A stretch of DNA of 64,000 bases, taken from Cellulomonas sp. Y8. Lineage in GTDB: Bacteria > Actinomycetota > Actinomycetes > Actinomycetales > Cellulomonadaceae. Below, one piece after another: positions 1-10,268 of the stretch. The position numbers and the translations under genes are program-made. The notes under the pieces were generated by a model. It saw only the letters and a program-made list of their open reading frames with translations, made no database searches and was not told the origin of the DNA. The stretch's first letter is position 1. The number at the start of each line of letters is the position of its first letter. The stretch lies in contig NZ_CP041203.1 in assembly GCF_008033115.1 (NCBI RefSeq), positions 744,001 through 808,000 of the forward strand, read 5' to 3'.

Positions 1-240
1 GAAGGCCCCGTACCGGTCGTCCGCGCACGCCTCGGCGCGGATCACCGGTCCCTTGCCCACCACGGTCAGCTCGACCCGCTCGGCGGCAGCGGCCTGCCGG
101 GGGTTGGGCTCGTGGGTCACCTCGACGTCGATGCGCTGCGCCCGGGGGGCGAGCTGCTCGAGCCTGGCGAGCTTGTCCGTCACGTGCTGACGGAACCGCT
201 CGGGGACGTCGGTGTGACGGCCGGCGACGACGATCTCCAT
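1..240 (-). CDS. hpf: Ribosome hibernation promoting factor, N-terminal part
   Basis: The gene runs off the left edge of the window; the first 80 residues are present. They begin MEIVVAGRHTDVPERFRQHV and continue through the KLARLEQL helix and the VEVTHEPNPRQ strand, the pattern of the S30AE/YfiA domain that binds the 30S A/P-site region and inactivates or dimerises ribosomes in stationary phase. A GGAGG ribosome binding site lies 7 bases before the ATG. In mycobacteria the equivalent gene also lies next to a comF-like gene and lpqB-mtrBA, which supports the assignment. The C-terminal dimerisation domain that would separate long from short HPF lies outside the window. Confidence 0.93.
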   Translation of the reverse strand, partial: MEIVVAGRHTDVPERFRQHVTDKLARLEQLAPRAQRIDVEVTHEPNPRQAAAAERVELTVVGKGPVIRAEACADDRYGAF

Positions 241-403
241 GGGGTACCTCCTGGAGGTCCGGGGGCGGGTCGGTGCCCGCCCGGCAGCATGCTCGGAGCG
301 CCCTCGCGGGGCGCTGGTCTGCGGCACCACCTCCTCGTGCGGGCGTGCCCGTCGAGTCCCGGTACCGGGGGACGTCGTCGCCTCCCGGTGCTGTGGGACC
401 ACG

Positions 404-1180
404 CTAGCCCGGGTCGGCCGAGGCTTCCAACCAGCCGGTCGGCGATCCCGGCGGACGGGTGACGGCCAGCACCGTCGCACCCACGACCTGCGCCCCCGCG
501 GCCTCCAGCGCCGACCGGCACGCGGCCAGCGTCGCGCCCGTCGTCAGCACGTCGTCGACGAGGAGGGCGCGGGCACCGACCAGCGCCGCGCACGCCCGCG
601 GGCGGACCCGGACCCGGCCGGCGAGGTTCGCCGCGCGCCCCCGGGCGCCGAGCCCGACCTGGTCCCGGCCCGCCCCGGCGAGACGCAGCGCGGGCAGCGC
701 GACGGCCCCGCCGAGCCCGGCGGCCGCCGAGCGGGCCAGCGCCCCCACGAGGTCCTCGCCGCGGCGCGCCCGGCCCCGGGGCGACGCCGGCGCGGGCACG
801 ACCAGCAGCGGCCCCGGCGCGCCGTCGGCCGCCGCGCCCGCGAGCGCGCGGCGCACCGCCGGGCCCGCCCGGCGCAGCACGGCCCCGAACCACGGCGTCA
901 CGTCCGCCCGCCCCCGGTCCTTCCAGCCGACGACCGCCCGCCGCACTGCGCCGTCGTTCTCGGCGAGCGCCCACACCGGCACGGTGGTGCCGTCCATCCG
1001 GTCCAGCCGCCCCGCCGCGTGCTCGCACCGCCGCGGCGGCCCGGCGAACGCGTGGAGGCACACGGGGCACAGCGGCCGGCCCGGGACGCCGCACCCGGCG
1101 CACGTGACGGGGAGGACGAGGTCGAGGACCTCGCGGGCGGCGCGGGCGAGCGGGCCGCCGCGCACGGTGGTGACGGGCAC
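404..1180 (-). CDS. ComF family phosphoribosyltransferase-like protein
   Basis: 258 residues. The N-terminal part has a cysteine cluster (CAGCGVPGRPLCPVC and one further Cys, residues about 27-52) typical of the ComF zinc-binding region. The C-terminal part has the PRPP-binding loop LLVDDVLTTGATL near residue 210. ComF relatives function in DNA uptake in naturally competent bacteria; in actinobacteria the exact role is not established. It lies between hpf and lpqB on the same strand, as in mycobacteria. The 163 bp before hpf and the 130 bp after lpqB suggest it is loosely linked to the mtrAB-lpqB operon rather than tightly coupled. The extreme N-terminus is uncertain because several GTG codons are available. 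Confidence 0.9.
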   Translation of the reverse strand: MPVTTVRGGPLARAAREVLDLVLPVTCAGCGVPGRPLCPVCLHAFAGPPRRCEHAAGRLDRMDGTTVPVWALAENDGAVRRAVVGWKDRGRADVTPWFGAVLRRAGPAVRRALAGAAADGAPGPLLVVPAPASPRGRARRGEDLVGALARSAAAGLGGAVALPALRLAGAGRDQVGLGARGRAANLAGRVRVRPRACAALVGARALLVDDVLTTGATLAACRSALEAAGAQVVGATVLAVTRPPGSPTGWLEASADPG

Positions 1181-1310
1181 CCGACCACCCTCGCGCGGCG
1201 GTGCGGACGTGCGCGCCCCGCGTCCCCGGCGGCGGCACCGGCGGCGCGCCGACGGCCCCTGTGGTCGTCCCGGCGCCCCGGCGCACCGCGGCCCGGCCCG
1301 CTCGGCCCGC

Positions 1311-3065
1311 TCAGCCCGCGAAGGACGGGTCCCGCACGTCCGTCCCGACCGAGGCCCAGCTCGACCCCGCGCGCGCGAACAGCTCGCCCTCGGCCGTCGC
1401 CAGGTACAGCGCGCTGTCGCCCTTGCCGCCGGCGATGTCCACCGCGTCCGCGAGCGCCGGGCGCGTCTGCACCTCCCCCGCGAGCGGGACCAGGTGGTAG
1501 ACGGCGGTGGTGGTGCTGCCGGACCGCCCGAGCACGCCGAGCGTCGACTCGTCGACCCAGACCACCCGCGTCGCGTCGGTGAGGGTCACGCCGGTGCGCG
1601 AGGCCTCGCCGAGCACCTGGGGCGTCCCGGAGTCGTCGCGCACCACCGAGGCCACGTCGACCCGCACGCCGTCTGACCCGGACGACACCACGGCCACGCG
1701 GGTCGCGTCCCGCGCGACGCGCACGGACCGCACCGCGCGGTCCTGCAGCCACTCGGCGGCGACGTCGACGACGGTCCCGCGGTCGTCGACGGCCAGCAGC
1801 TGCCCGCTCGCGGAGGGCGACGCGGTCCAGACCCAGCCGAGGCGGTCGACCGACGGCGCCACCAGAGCGGGGGCCTGCAGCAGCCCGACGGACGCGGCGG
1901 CGGCCGTCGGGACGGTCACCAGCCGGTCGGGCCCCGAGAGCATGACCCGGAGGTCGCCCGAGCCGTCGCGGGCGGGGTCGCGCGCGTCCAGCCCGGCGAG
2001 CGGGGCGACGCCCTCGACGGGCTCGAGCTCGCCCGCGGACATCTGCACGAGCGTGCCGTCCTGCAGCGCCTCCAGCGCCCCGCCCCAGTCCTGGCCGCGC
2101 TCGAGCTCCGCCGCCTCGGTGTCCATCGCCACGCCGCCCGCGCTCACCTCCACCGTGCGCACCCGCGCGATCCGCAGGGACGCCTCCAGCTGCGCCTGCA
2201 TCCGGGCGCGCTCCTCCGGCTCGGTGGGGAGACCTCCCGCGCCGAGGCTGACCGTCGCGACACCGTCCGCGTCCACGGACACGGCGTCCGGCTGCAGCAC
2301 CGCGCCCTCGGGCACCGCGCTCCGCGCGGCGTCGCGGAGCCACCCCGACGGACCGGCGATGATCGCGCGGACGATCGACGTCGCCAGGTTGCGCACCGGG
2401 AACCACCGCGTCTCCGGGACCAGGAACTGCTCGTCCTGGGACAGGAAGTACAGGGTGGCGGACCGGTAGATCGCCTCGAAGTTCGGCTCGGACAGCACGA
2501 CGCCGTCCTCCAGGCCGGAGATGCGCCACTGCCCCTCGCTGTCCTGCACGAGGTCGAAGGTCAGCGACTCCTTGGCGTCCGGCCCGGCCTGGGCGTACCG
2601 GCCGTCGGCGTCCACCCGGGCGGCGACCCGCACGTCGACCTGCACCTGGGACTCGCCGACCAGCTCGATGTCGGGGCTCGACGCGGTCGCGTACACGACC
2701 ACGCGGTCGCGCGGGCTCCACGACCGCCGGGTCTCGCCGGACAGGTACTCGCGCGCGTTGCGGAAGTCGTCCGTCGCGTCGGCGGACGCGGACGCCCGGC
2801 TGAAGCCCGCGGCGCTCGCGCCGAGGAACCCCCGCACGATGTCCTCCGGAGCGCCGTCCTGGGGCGGCGGGTCGCCCAGCGGCTCGACGACGCCCTGGTC
2901 GGAGACGCCCTCGACGCCGACGCCGACGGGTCCCGACGTCGGGATGCCGACGCACGCGGACAGCGCGGCCAGCACGACGGCGAGCAGGGCCGCGACCCCC
3001 GCTCGGTGCGACGCCGGGCGGCGCGGGACGGTGCTCCCGGGGCGCGGACGGGACGGCGCGGTCAT
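1311..3065 (-). CDS. lpqB: Lipoprotein LpqB, MtrAB accessory factor
   Basis: 584 residues, the usual family length. A lipoprotein signal (basic start, hydrophobic AGVAALLAVVLAAL, lipobox LSAC with Cys38) anchors the protein on the outer face of the membrane. A GerMN-type domain follows (residues about 60-320), then a beta-propeller-like C-terminal half. LpqB contacts the extracellular part of MtrB and tunes signalling to MtrA in mycobacteria and streptomycetes. The start ATG overlaps the mtrB stop codon (ATGA), so translation is probably coupled. The start is set by this overlap and by the signal peptide. Confidence 0.94.
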   Translation of the reverse strand: MTAPSRPRPGSTVPRRPASHRAGVAALLAVVLAALSACVGIPTSGPVGVGVEGVSDQGVVEPLGDPPPQDGAPEDIVRGFLGASAAGFSRASASADATDDFRNAREYLSGETRRSWSPRDRVVVYATASSPDIELVGESQVQVDVRVAARVDADGRYAQAGPDAKESLTFDLVQDSEGQWRISGLEDGVVLSEPNFEAIYRSATLYFLSQDEQFLVPETRWFPVRNLATSIVRAIIAGPSGWLRDAARSAVPEGAVLQPDAVSVDADGVATVSLGAGGLPTEPEERARMQAQLEASLRIARVRTVEVSAGGVAMDTEAAELERGQDWGGALEALQDGTLVQMSAGELEPVEGVAPLAGLDARDPARDGSGDLRVMLSGPDRLVTVPTAAAASVGLLQAPALVAPSVDRLGWVWTASPSASGQLLAVDDRGTVVDVAAEWLQDRAVRSVRVARDATRVAVVSSGSDGVRVDVASVVRDDSGTPQVLGEASRTGVTLTDATRVVWVDESTLGVLGRSGSTTTAVYHLVPLAGEVQTRPALADAVDIAGGKGDSALYLATAEGELFARAGSSWASVGTDVRDPSFAG

Positions 3066-4999
3066 CGGGTCTCCCCCGGTCGGTCGGGGCCGCCGCGACG
3101 GGCGGGCTCGGGGTCGTGGGGCGGCCCGGCGTGCGGCGGCGCGGCGTGCGGCGGCGCGGCGTCCGGGTCCGGGGTCGCGTCCGGCGCACCGGGCGCATCG
3201 GGCGCCCCGTCCGCCCCGGCCCGCTCCTGCTCGCGCCGGCGCGCCACCGCGCGCTGCGCCTCCCGCGCGCGCTCGACCACGTCGAACGACCCGGTGGTCG
3301 GGGGCAGGTCGGGCAGCGCCGCGGGGTCCGGGCGGTCGACGTCCCGCTCCCGGGCGACCGGGCGGTCCGGCTCCGCCGGCGGCTCCAGCGGCAGCGGCGA
3401 CGACTCCAGCGTGATCCCGGCGCGCCGGGGCAGCGTGAGCCGGAAGCACGCGCCCTGCCGGGGCCGGCCCCACGCCTCCAGCCAGCCGCCGTGCAGGTGC
3501 GCGTCCTCCAGCGAGATCGCGAGGCCGAGGCCCGTGCCACCGGTCGTCCGCGCGCGGGCGGGGTCGGCCCGCCAGAACCGGTCGAACACGTGCGCCGCCT
3601 CGTCCCGGGTCATGCCGACGCCGCGGTCGCGGACGGTCACGGCGACCGCGCGGTCGTCCGCGCCGACGGTGACCTCGACGTCGCTGCCCTCGGCGTGCTC
3701 GATCGCGTTGACGAGCAGGTTCCGCAGCACCCGCTCGACGCGCCGCGGGTCGACGTCGGCGAGGCACGGCGCCTCGGGCTGCGTCACCGAGAGCCAGGAG
3801 CCCTTCGCACCGGCGAGCGGCACGGCCTGGTCGACCGCGGCGCCGACGACGTCGCGCAGGTCCCGGGCCTCGGCGTCCAGCACGGCGGCGCCCGCGTCGA
3901 AGCGGCTGATCTCCAGCAGGTCGCCCAGGAGGTCCTCGAACCGGTCGAGCTGCTGCTGGAGCAGCTCCGCGGACCGGCGGACCACCGGGTCGAAGTCGTC
4001 CCGGGACTCGTAGATCATCTCGCCGGCCATGCGCACGGTGGTCAGCGGCGTGCGCAGCTCGTGGGACACGTCGGAGACGAACCGCCGCTGCATGGCCGAC
4101 AGGTGCTCCATGCGGTCGATCTGGTCCTGGAGGCTCTCGGCCATCTCGTTGAACGACCGGCCCAGGCGGGCCATCTCGTCCTCGCCGCGCACCGGCATCC
4201 GCTCGGTGAGGCTGCCGTCGGCGATCCGCTCGGCGACGTGCGCGGCCTGCCGGACCGGGCGGACGACCTGCCGCGTCACCAGCCAGGTCATCGACACCAG
4301 CAGCGCCACGAGCGCGACGGCGCCGATGCCGAGGACGCTCTGCAGGAACTCCAGGCGGTCCTGCTCGGCCTGCAGGGAGTAGAGGAAGTACAGCTCGTAG
4401 GACCCGGCGGCGGGGACGGTGACCACCTGGCCGACCATCACCCCGGGCTCGACCCGGCCGGTGTCCGTCGAGGTCGCCGGCCACGCGACCGACTCCCAGC
4501 GCTGCCCCTCGCCCTCGGCGGTCGCGGTGCGCAGCGGCTCCGAGACCAGGCCGACGAGGCTCGAGTCGGTGGACTGACCGGTGACCAGGATCGGCTGCTG
4601 CTGCCCACGGGTGCGCAGCAGGAACACCTCCCGCTCGCCCGAGCCGCCGGAGCGCAGCGCGCGCACCATGTCGTTCACCAGGAGCTGGGCCTCGGGCGCG
4701 GTGGTCGCCGTCGACGCGTCGAACGTCTCCTGCGCCTGGGCGGCGCTGCGCGCGGACTCGGCGAGCACCTGGTCCACCCGCTGGGTGAACAGGCCGTCCC
4801 GCACGCTGACCGACAGGTAGCCGCCGAGCACCGCGAGCGCGAGCAGCCCGACCACCAGGGTCAGCGTGAGGACCCGCGCCTGCAGCGAGCCGCGCCAGGC
4901 GCGGACCATCCGGCGCGCGCGGGCGCCGGCCCGCACCGTGGCGAGCCGCCACGCGCGCGCCGCCCGCCCGGCGACGCCGCCGCGGGGGGAACCGGTCAC
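3062..4999 (-). CDS. mtrB: Sensor histidine kinase MtrB
   Basis: 645 residues from a GTG that overlaps the mtrA stop (GTGA). It has a first membrane helix (about residues 33-55), an extracytoplasmic sensor region, a second helix near residue 230, then HAMP and the dimerisation box with SDVSHELRTPLTTVR (His near residue 310). The catalytic ATPase domain shows NLLVNAIEHA, DRGVGM and TGGTGLGLAI. MtrB phosphorylates MtrA in response to cell-wall or osmotic status and is localised by division proteins in other actinobacteria. A proline/aspartate-rich tail of about 120 residues after the kinase domain is longer than in mycobacteria and looks disordered. Confidence 0.95.
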   Translation of the reverse strand: MTGSPRGGVAGRAARAWRLATVRAGARARRMVRAWRGSLQARVLTLTLVVGLLALAVLGGYLSVSVRDGLFTQRVDQVLAESARSAAQAQETFDASTATTAPEAQLLVNDMVRALRSGGSGEREVFLLRTRGQQQPILVTGQSTDSSLVGLVSEPLRTATAEGEGQRWESVAWPATSTDTGRVEPGVMVGQVVTVPAAGSYELYFLYSLQAEQDRLEFLQSVLGIGAVALVALLVSMTWLVTRQVVRPVRQAAHVAERIADGSLTERMPVRGEDEMARLGRSFNEMAESLQDQIDRMEHLSAMQRRFVSDVSHELRTPLTTVRMAGEMIYESRDDFDPVVRRSAELLQQQLDRFEDLLGDLLEISRFDAGAAVLDAEARDLRDVVGAAVDQAVPLAGAKGSWLSVTQPEAPCLADVDPRRVERVLRNLLVNAIEHAEGSDVEVTVGADDRAVAVTVRDRGVGMTRDEAAHVFDRFWRADPARARTTGGTGLGLAISLEDAHLHGGWLEAWGRPRQGACFRLTLPRRAGITLESSPLPLEPPAEPDRPVARERDVDRPDPAALPDLPPTTGSFDVVERAREAQRAVARRREQERAGADGAPDAPGAPDATPDPDAAPPHAAPPHAGPPHDPEPARRGGPDRPGETR

Positions 5000-5679
5000 G
5001 GGGGCGTCGCGCCCGCCTTGTAGCCGACGCCGCGCACGGTCACGACGATCTCGGGACGCTCGGGGTCGGCCTCGATCTTGGACCGCAGCCGCTGGACGTG
5101 GACGTTGACCAGCCGGGTGTCGGCGGCGTGCCGGTAGCCCCACACCCGCTCGAGCAGCACCTCGCGCGTGAACACCTGCCACGGCTTGCGGGCGAGCGCG
5201 ACCAGCAGGTCGAACTCCAGCGGCGTGAGCGAGATCGGCGCGCCGTCGCGGGTGACGCGGTGGCCGGTGACGTCGATCGACAGGTCGCCGATGCGCAGGT
5301 GCTCGGGCACGGGCTCGTCGCTGCGGCGCAGCCGTGCCCGCACGCGGGCGATCAGCTCCTTGGGCTTGAACGGCTTGGCGATGTAGTCGTCGGCGCCGGA
5401 CTCCAGCCCGAGGACCACGTCGACCGTGTCGGCCTTGGCGGTCAGCATGACGATCGGCACGCCCGACTCCGCCCGGATCAGCCGGCACACCTCGGTGCCG
5501 TCCTTGCCCGGGAGCATGAGGTCGAGCAGCACGAGGTCCGGCTGCGTCGACCGGAAGGCCTCCAGTGCCTCGTCCCCGTCCGCGCAGAAGACCGGCTCGA
5601 ACCCCTCCGAGCGCAGGACGATGCCGATCATCTCGGACAGGGCGGTGTCGTCGTCGACCACGAGAACGCGTCCCTTCAT
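4996..5679 (-). CDS. mtrA: Response regulator MtrA
   Basis: 227 residues, OmpR/PhoB type. The receiver domain has the acidic pair D10/D11, phosphorylation site D53 in LVLLDLMLPG, T80 and K102. The winged-helix DNA-binding domain (about residues 130-222) includes LTPLEFDLLVALARKP and VNVHVQRLRSKIE. MtrA is the essential or near-essential regulator of replication, division, peptidoglycan hydrolases and compatible-solute uptake in actinobacteria. It is first gene of mtrA-mtrB-lpqB. A GATCAT hexamer lies 6 bases before the ATG, so a leaderless transcript is possible though the hexamer is weak. An MtrA-like direct repeat occurs before the betaine transporter at 27 kb. Confidence 0.97.
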   Translation of the reverse strand: MKGRVLVVDDDTALSEMIGIVLRSEGFEPVFCADGDEALEAFRSTQPDLVLLDLMLPGKDGTEVCRLIRAESGVPIVMLTAKADTVDVVLGLESGADDYIAKPFKPKELIARVRARLRRSDEPVPEHLRIGDLSIDVTGHRVTRDGAPISLTPLEFDLLVALARKPWQVFTREVLLERVWGYRHAADTRLVNVHVQRLRSKIEADPERPEIVVTVRGVGYKAGATPP

Positions 5680-5846
5680 CTGCCCATGATCGCATCACGG
5701 CGGCCTGCACCGGGGGACCACCCGCGCGCGACCTCCGGACGGAGCAGCGGCCCGGACCCGGACCTGACGTGGCACGATGGCCGTCAGCAGCGCCCGGCGC
5801 CCCCGACGGGGGTCCCGGCGCACCCCGCCGCGACCCGAGGAGCACG

Positions 5847-7217
5847 ATGAGCACGCCTCACGACGAGGGCCGCCCCGAGGACGCGCCGCGGCAGGGCGAG
5901 GACCAGCGCCCGGCGCCCCGGTACGGGCAGTACGCCCCCGCGGGGTGGCAGCCGCCGACGGATCCCGCCGCGGGCGGGCGACCCGCCAACCCCTGGGGCG
6001 ACGCGGGCACCCGGCCGGGTGGCGGCCTTCCGGGTGACGCCGCCGGGCAGCCGGGCGCCGGTCCGGGCGCGCCGACCCCGCCCGGGTACGGGCAGCAGCC
6101 CGGCTACCCGACCCCGCCCGGGCAGGCGCCCGCGCCGGACTACGGCCAGCAGGGCTACGGCCAGCAGCCCGGCTACCCCGCCGCGCCCGGCTACGGCCAG
6201 CAGGGCTACGGACAGCAGCCCGGCCCGGCCCCCTACGGCTGGGGCGCGACGCCCTACCAGCCGGCCGCCGCGCAGCCCGGGATCATCCCGCTGCGCCCTC
6301 TGAGCATCTGGGAGATCTTCGACGGCGCGTTCCGCGCGATCCGGCACAACCCCGCGACGATGTTCGGCCTCACCGCCGTCGTCGTCGCGGTCGCCACCGC
6401 GGTCGGCGCGCTGATCCAGTGGTACCTCGCGGGCATCTTCGCCGGCGCGGTCAACGACCTGTTCACGAGCAGCGCGGGCCTCACCCCGGCCGACACCGAG
6501 CTGCTCGGCGACAGCTTCGGCACCTCGCTCGCGAGCGTCGCCGGCATCCCGCTCACCGCGCTCGCCACCACGATCCTCACCGGCCTGCTCATCCTGTCGG
6601 TCAGCCGCTCGGTCATCGGCCAGCGGATCTCGGCGCGCGACGTCGTGCGCGGCCAGGGCAAGCGCATCTTCTGGGTGATCGGGTTCGGCCTGCTGCTCGG
6701 CCTCGCGACCTCGGTCGCCGTGGCCGCGCTGGTCGGCCTGGTCGTCCTCGTGGGCTCGACCAGCGACAGCGTGGGGCTCACCGTGCTGGTCGGCCTGCTG
6801 GCCGCGGCCGTCGCCGTGGTCGGCGGCTTCTGGGTGACCATCCGCACGCTGCTCGCCCCCGCCGCGATCATGCTCGAGGGCGGCGGCTTCTGGGCCTCCG
6901 TGGCGCGCGCGTGGCGGCTGACCCGCGGGTCGTTCTGGCGGCTGCTCGGCCTGTACCTGCTGGTGTCGATCCTCGTCGGGATCATCTCGCAGATCGTCGT
7001 CGTGCCGGTGACGCTGATCTCCCAGCTCGTGCTCAACGACCCGCTGATGACCAGCGGACCGTCCATCGCGCTCACCGCGATCGGCACCGCGATCGCGACC
7101 ACCATCACCACGGTCTTCATGGCCGGCGTCGTCGCGCTCGCCTACATCGACGTCCGGATGCGCCGCGAGGGCCTGGACGTCGAGCTGGCCCGGGCCGCGG
7201 AGGGCGCCGGCCGGTGA
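5847..7217 (+). CDS. Integral membrane protein with YGQQ-repeat N-terminus
   Basis: 456 residues. Residues 1-145 are a low-complexity cytoplasmic stretch rich in Pro, Gly, Tyr and Gln with repeated YGQQGYGQQPGY-type units. Residues about 150-445 carry about six hydrophobic helices and resemble the membrane domain found with glycerophosphodiester phosphodiesterases (DUF7544/GPDP-loop type); no catalytic phosphodiesterase motif is present. The start ATG has GAGGAG 5 bases upstream. It is divergent from mtrA and its stop overlaps the GTG of the DUF4129 gene (GTGA), so it heads the MoxR-type operon. The function is unknown; such proteins usually belong to envelope-associated clusters with MoxR/DUF58. 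Confidence 0.85.
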   Translation: MSTPHDEGRPEDAPRQGEDQRPAPRYGQYAPAGWQPPTDPAAGGRPANPWGDAGTRPGGGLPGDAAGQPGAGPGAPTPPGYGQQPGYPTPPGQAPAPDYGQQGYGQQPGYPAAPGYGQQGYGQQPGPAPYGWGATPYQPAAAQPGIIPLRPLSIWEIFDGAFRAIRHNPATMFGLTAVVVAVATAVGALIQWYLAGIFAGAVNDLFTSSAGLTPADTELLGDSFGTSLASVAGIPLTALATTILTGLLILSVSRSVIGQRISARDVVRGQGKRIFWVIGFGLLLGLATSVAVAALVGLVVLVGSTSDSVGLTVLVGLLAAAVAVVGGFWVTIRTLLAPAAIMLEGGGFWASVARAWRLTRGSFWRLLGLYLLVSILVGIISQIVVVPVTLISQLVLNDPLMTSGPSIALTAIGTAIATTITTVFMAGVVALAYIDVRMRREGLDVELARAAEGAGR

Positions 7218-7852
7218 CCGTGCCCGTCGTCCCGGACGCCGAGCAGGCGCGCCGCTGGCTCGAGCAGGAGCTCGCCGACCCGGTCTACCACCAGCAGCCG
7301 AGCCTGCTGCAGCGGTTCCTGGACTGGCTCGGCCGCCTGTTCGACGGCGCCGACGGCCTGCCGATCGGCAACGTCGGCACGCTCCTGGCGATCCTGGCCG
7401 GGCTGGCCGTGCTCGTGACCGTGGCGTTCCTCGTCACCGGGCCGGTGCGCCGCAGCCGCCGGGTCGCGGGGACGCGGGGCGTGCTCGACGCCGACGACCG
7501 GCGCACCGCCGCCGAGCTCCGGGCGGCCGCCGACGCCGCCGCCGCGCGCGGGGACTGGGCGGACGCGGTCGCCGACCGGTTCCGGGCCGTGGTGCGGTCG
7601 CTCGAGGAGCGCGCCGTGCTGGAGGAGCAGCCGGGGCGCACCGCGCACGAGGCCGTCGAGGCCGCGGGGCTGCGCCTGCCCGCCCACGCGGTGGACCTGC
7701 GCGCCGCCGGGCGCCTGTTCGACGACGTGGTCTACGGCGAGCGCACGCCGCGCGCCGAGGACGACGCCACGCTGCGCGAGCTGGACGCGCGCGTCGCGGC
7801 GACCCGCCCGACCCTGCCCGCCGGGCTCGCCGCCGCGGGGGTGGACGCGTGA
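7214..7852 (+). CDS. DUF4129 domain-containing membrane protein
   Basis: 212 residues from a GTG overlapping the previous stop. The N-terminal QARRWLEQELADPVYHQQ segment is followed by one transmembrane helix (about residues 60-80) and the cytoplasmic DUF4129 helical domain (ADAAAARGDWADAVADRFR, then ERTPRAEDDATLRELDARV). DUF4129 is a recurrent partner of MoxR ATPases, DUF58 proteins and transglutaminase-like proteins. No enzymatic motif is visible; an adaptor role in the membrane complex is an inference from context. Its stop overlaps the start of the DUF4350 gene. Confidence 0.88.
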   Translation: MTVPVVPDAEQARRWLEQELADPVYHQQPSLLQRFLDWLGRLFDGADGLPIGNVGTLLAILAGLAVLVTVAFLVTGPVRRSRRVAGTRGVLDADDRRTAAELRAAADAAAARGDWADAVADRFRAVVRSLEERAVLEEQPGRTAHEAVEAAGLRLPAHAVDLRAAGRLFDDVVYGERTPRAEDDATLRELDARVAATRPTLPAGLAAAGVDA

Positions 7853-9095
7853 CCGCCCCGGCGACGACCCGCGCGCCGGGCGCACCGGCCGGGCCGGACC
7901 GCGCCGACGGCGTCGTCCTCGGCGACGGCACCACCGCCCGCACCCGCGCGGGCGCCCGCTGGCGCCGGGTGCGCTGGCTCGTGGTCGTCGCGGTCGTGCT
8001 CGGCATCGGGGTGCTCGCCGCCCTGCTGCCCGCCCCCACCCGCTCCGCCACCGCCCTCGCCCCGGACAACCCGCGGGAGAACGGCGCGATGGCGCTCGCC
8101 GAGGTGCTGCGCGACCAGGGTGTGGGGATCACCTACGTGCGCTCCGCGGGTGCGGCGGTCGCCGCCGCGGAGGCCGGCAGCACGCTGCTGGTCACGTCCG
8201 ACTGGCTGCTGTCCGGCGACCAGATCACGGCCCTCGCCGGCAGCGCCGCGGACCTCGTGCTGCTCGACCCGTCGTACCTCGTCGACCGGACGGTCCCGGG
8301 CCTGACCACCGGATGGTCGGGCGGCGCGCAGCCCTCCCCCGTCGCCGCCTCCTGCGACGACCCGGACGCCGCGGCCGCCGGGACGATCTCCGCGACCGGA
8401 GCCGGCGTCACCCCGCTCGGCGAGGCCGCCCCGGCGGGCACCACCCTCTGCTTCCCCGTGCCCGACAGCTCCCCGCAGGCCTTCCTCTACGCGACGTCCG
8501 AGGCGGACGGCCGCCGGGTCACGGTCCTGGGCGACGCCGGCCTGATCACCAACGCCCGGGTCGCGGACGAGGGCAACGCCGCGCTCGCGCTGCGGGCGCT
8601 CGGCCGGAACGCCGAGCTCGTCTGGTACGTGCCGTCCGCCGGCGACCTCGGCGTCGACGAGGGGAGCAGCGGCCCCGGCCTCGGCGACCTGCTGCCCCCG
8701 GTCGCCCGGGCGCTGCTGCTGCAGGCCCTCGTGGTCGTCCTCGTGATCGCGCTGTGGCGCGGGCGCCGGCTCGGCCGGGTCGTCGCCGAGCAGCTCCCGG
8801 TCGTCGTCCGCCCCGCCGAGACCACCCGCGGGCGGGCGCGCCTCTACCGGACCTCCCGGTCGTACGGGCACGCCGCCGCCTCGCTGCGGGCCGGCACCGC
8901 CGCCCGGCTCGCCCGCCGGCTGGGCGTCCCGCGGTCCGCCGCGGCGCCCGACGTCGTCATCGCGGTCGCGCGGGCCGCGCGCCGGGACGAGGCCGACGTC
9001 CGCGACCTGCTGTACGGACCACCCCCCACGTCAGACGCGGGCCTGGAGCACCTGGCCCGCCGGCTCGACCAGCTCGAGAGCGAGGTTCACCCCAC

Positions 9096-9099
<4 letters not shown>
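7849..9099 (+). CDS. DUF4350 domain-containing membrane protein
   Basis: 416 residues starting at a GTG overlapping the DUF4129 stop. A transmembrane helix near residues 40-62 precedes the extracytoplasmic DUF4350 domain, whose hallmark [19 protein letters not shown] lies at about residues 66-84. A second membrane helix (about 283-302) is followed by a basic C-terminal cytoplasmic part. The domain resembles the glutamine-amidotransferase-like fold seen in similar MoxR-cluster proteins, without catalytic residues that I can identify. It is coupled to moxR by a further GTGA overlap. Probably part of a MoxR-dependent envelope complex. Confidence 0.88.
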
Positions 9100-10258
<1,159 letters not shown>

Positions 10259-10268
10259 GGCCCGCGGC

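Noticed and set aside
1311..4952. A single minus-strand frame that appears to fuse an MtrB-like region to LpqB
   Set aside because: The upstream part is Arg/Ala/Pro filler in the wrong frame for MtrB; the real LpqB begins at 3065 with a lipoprotein signal and overlaps the mtrB stop.
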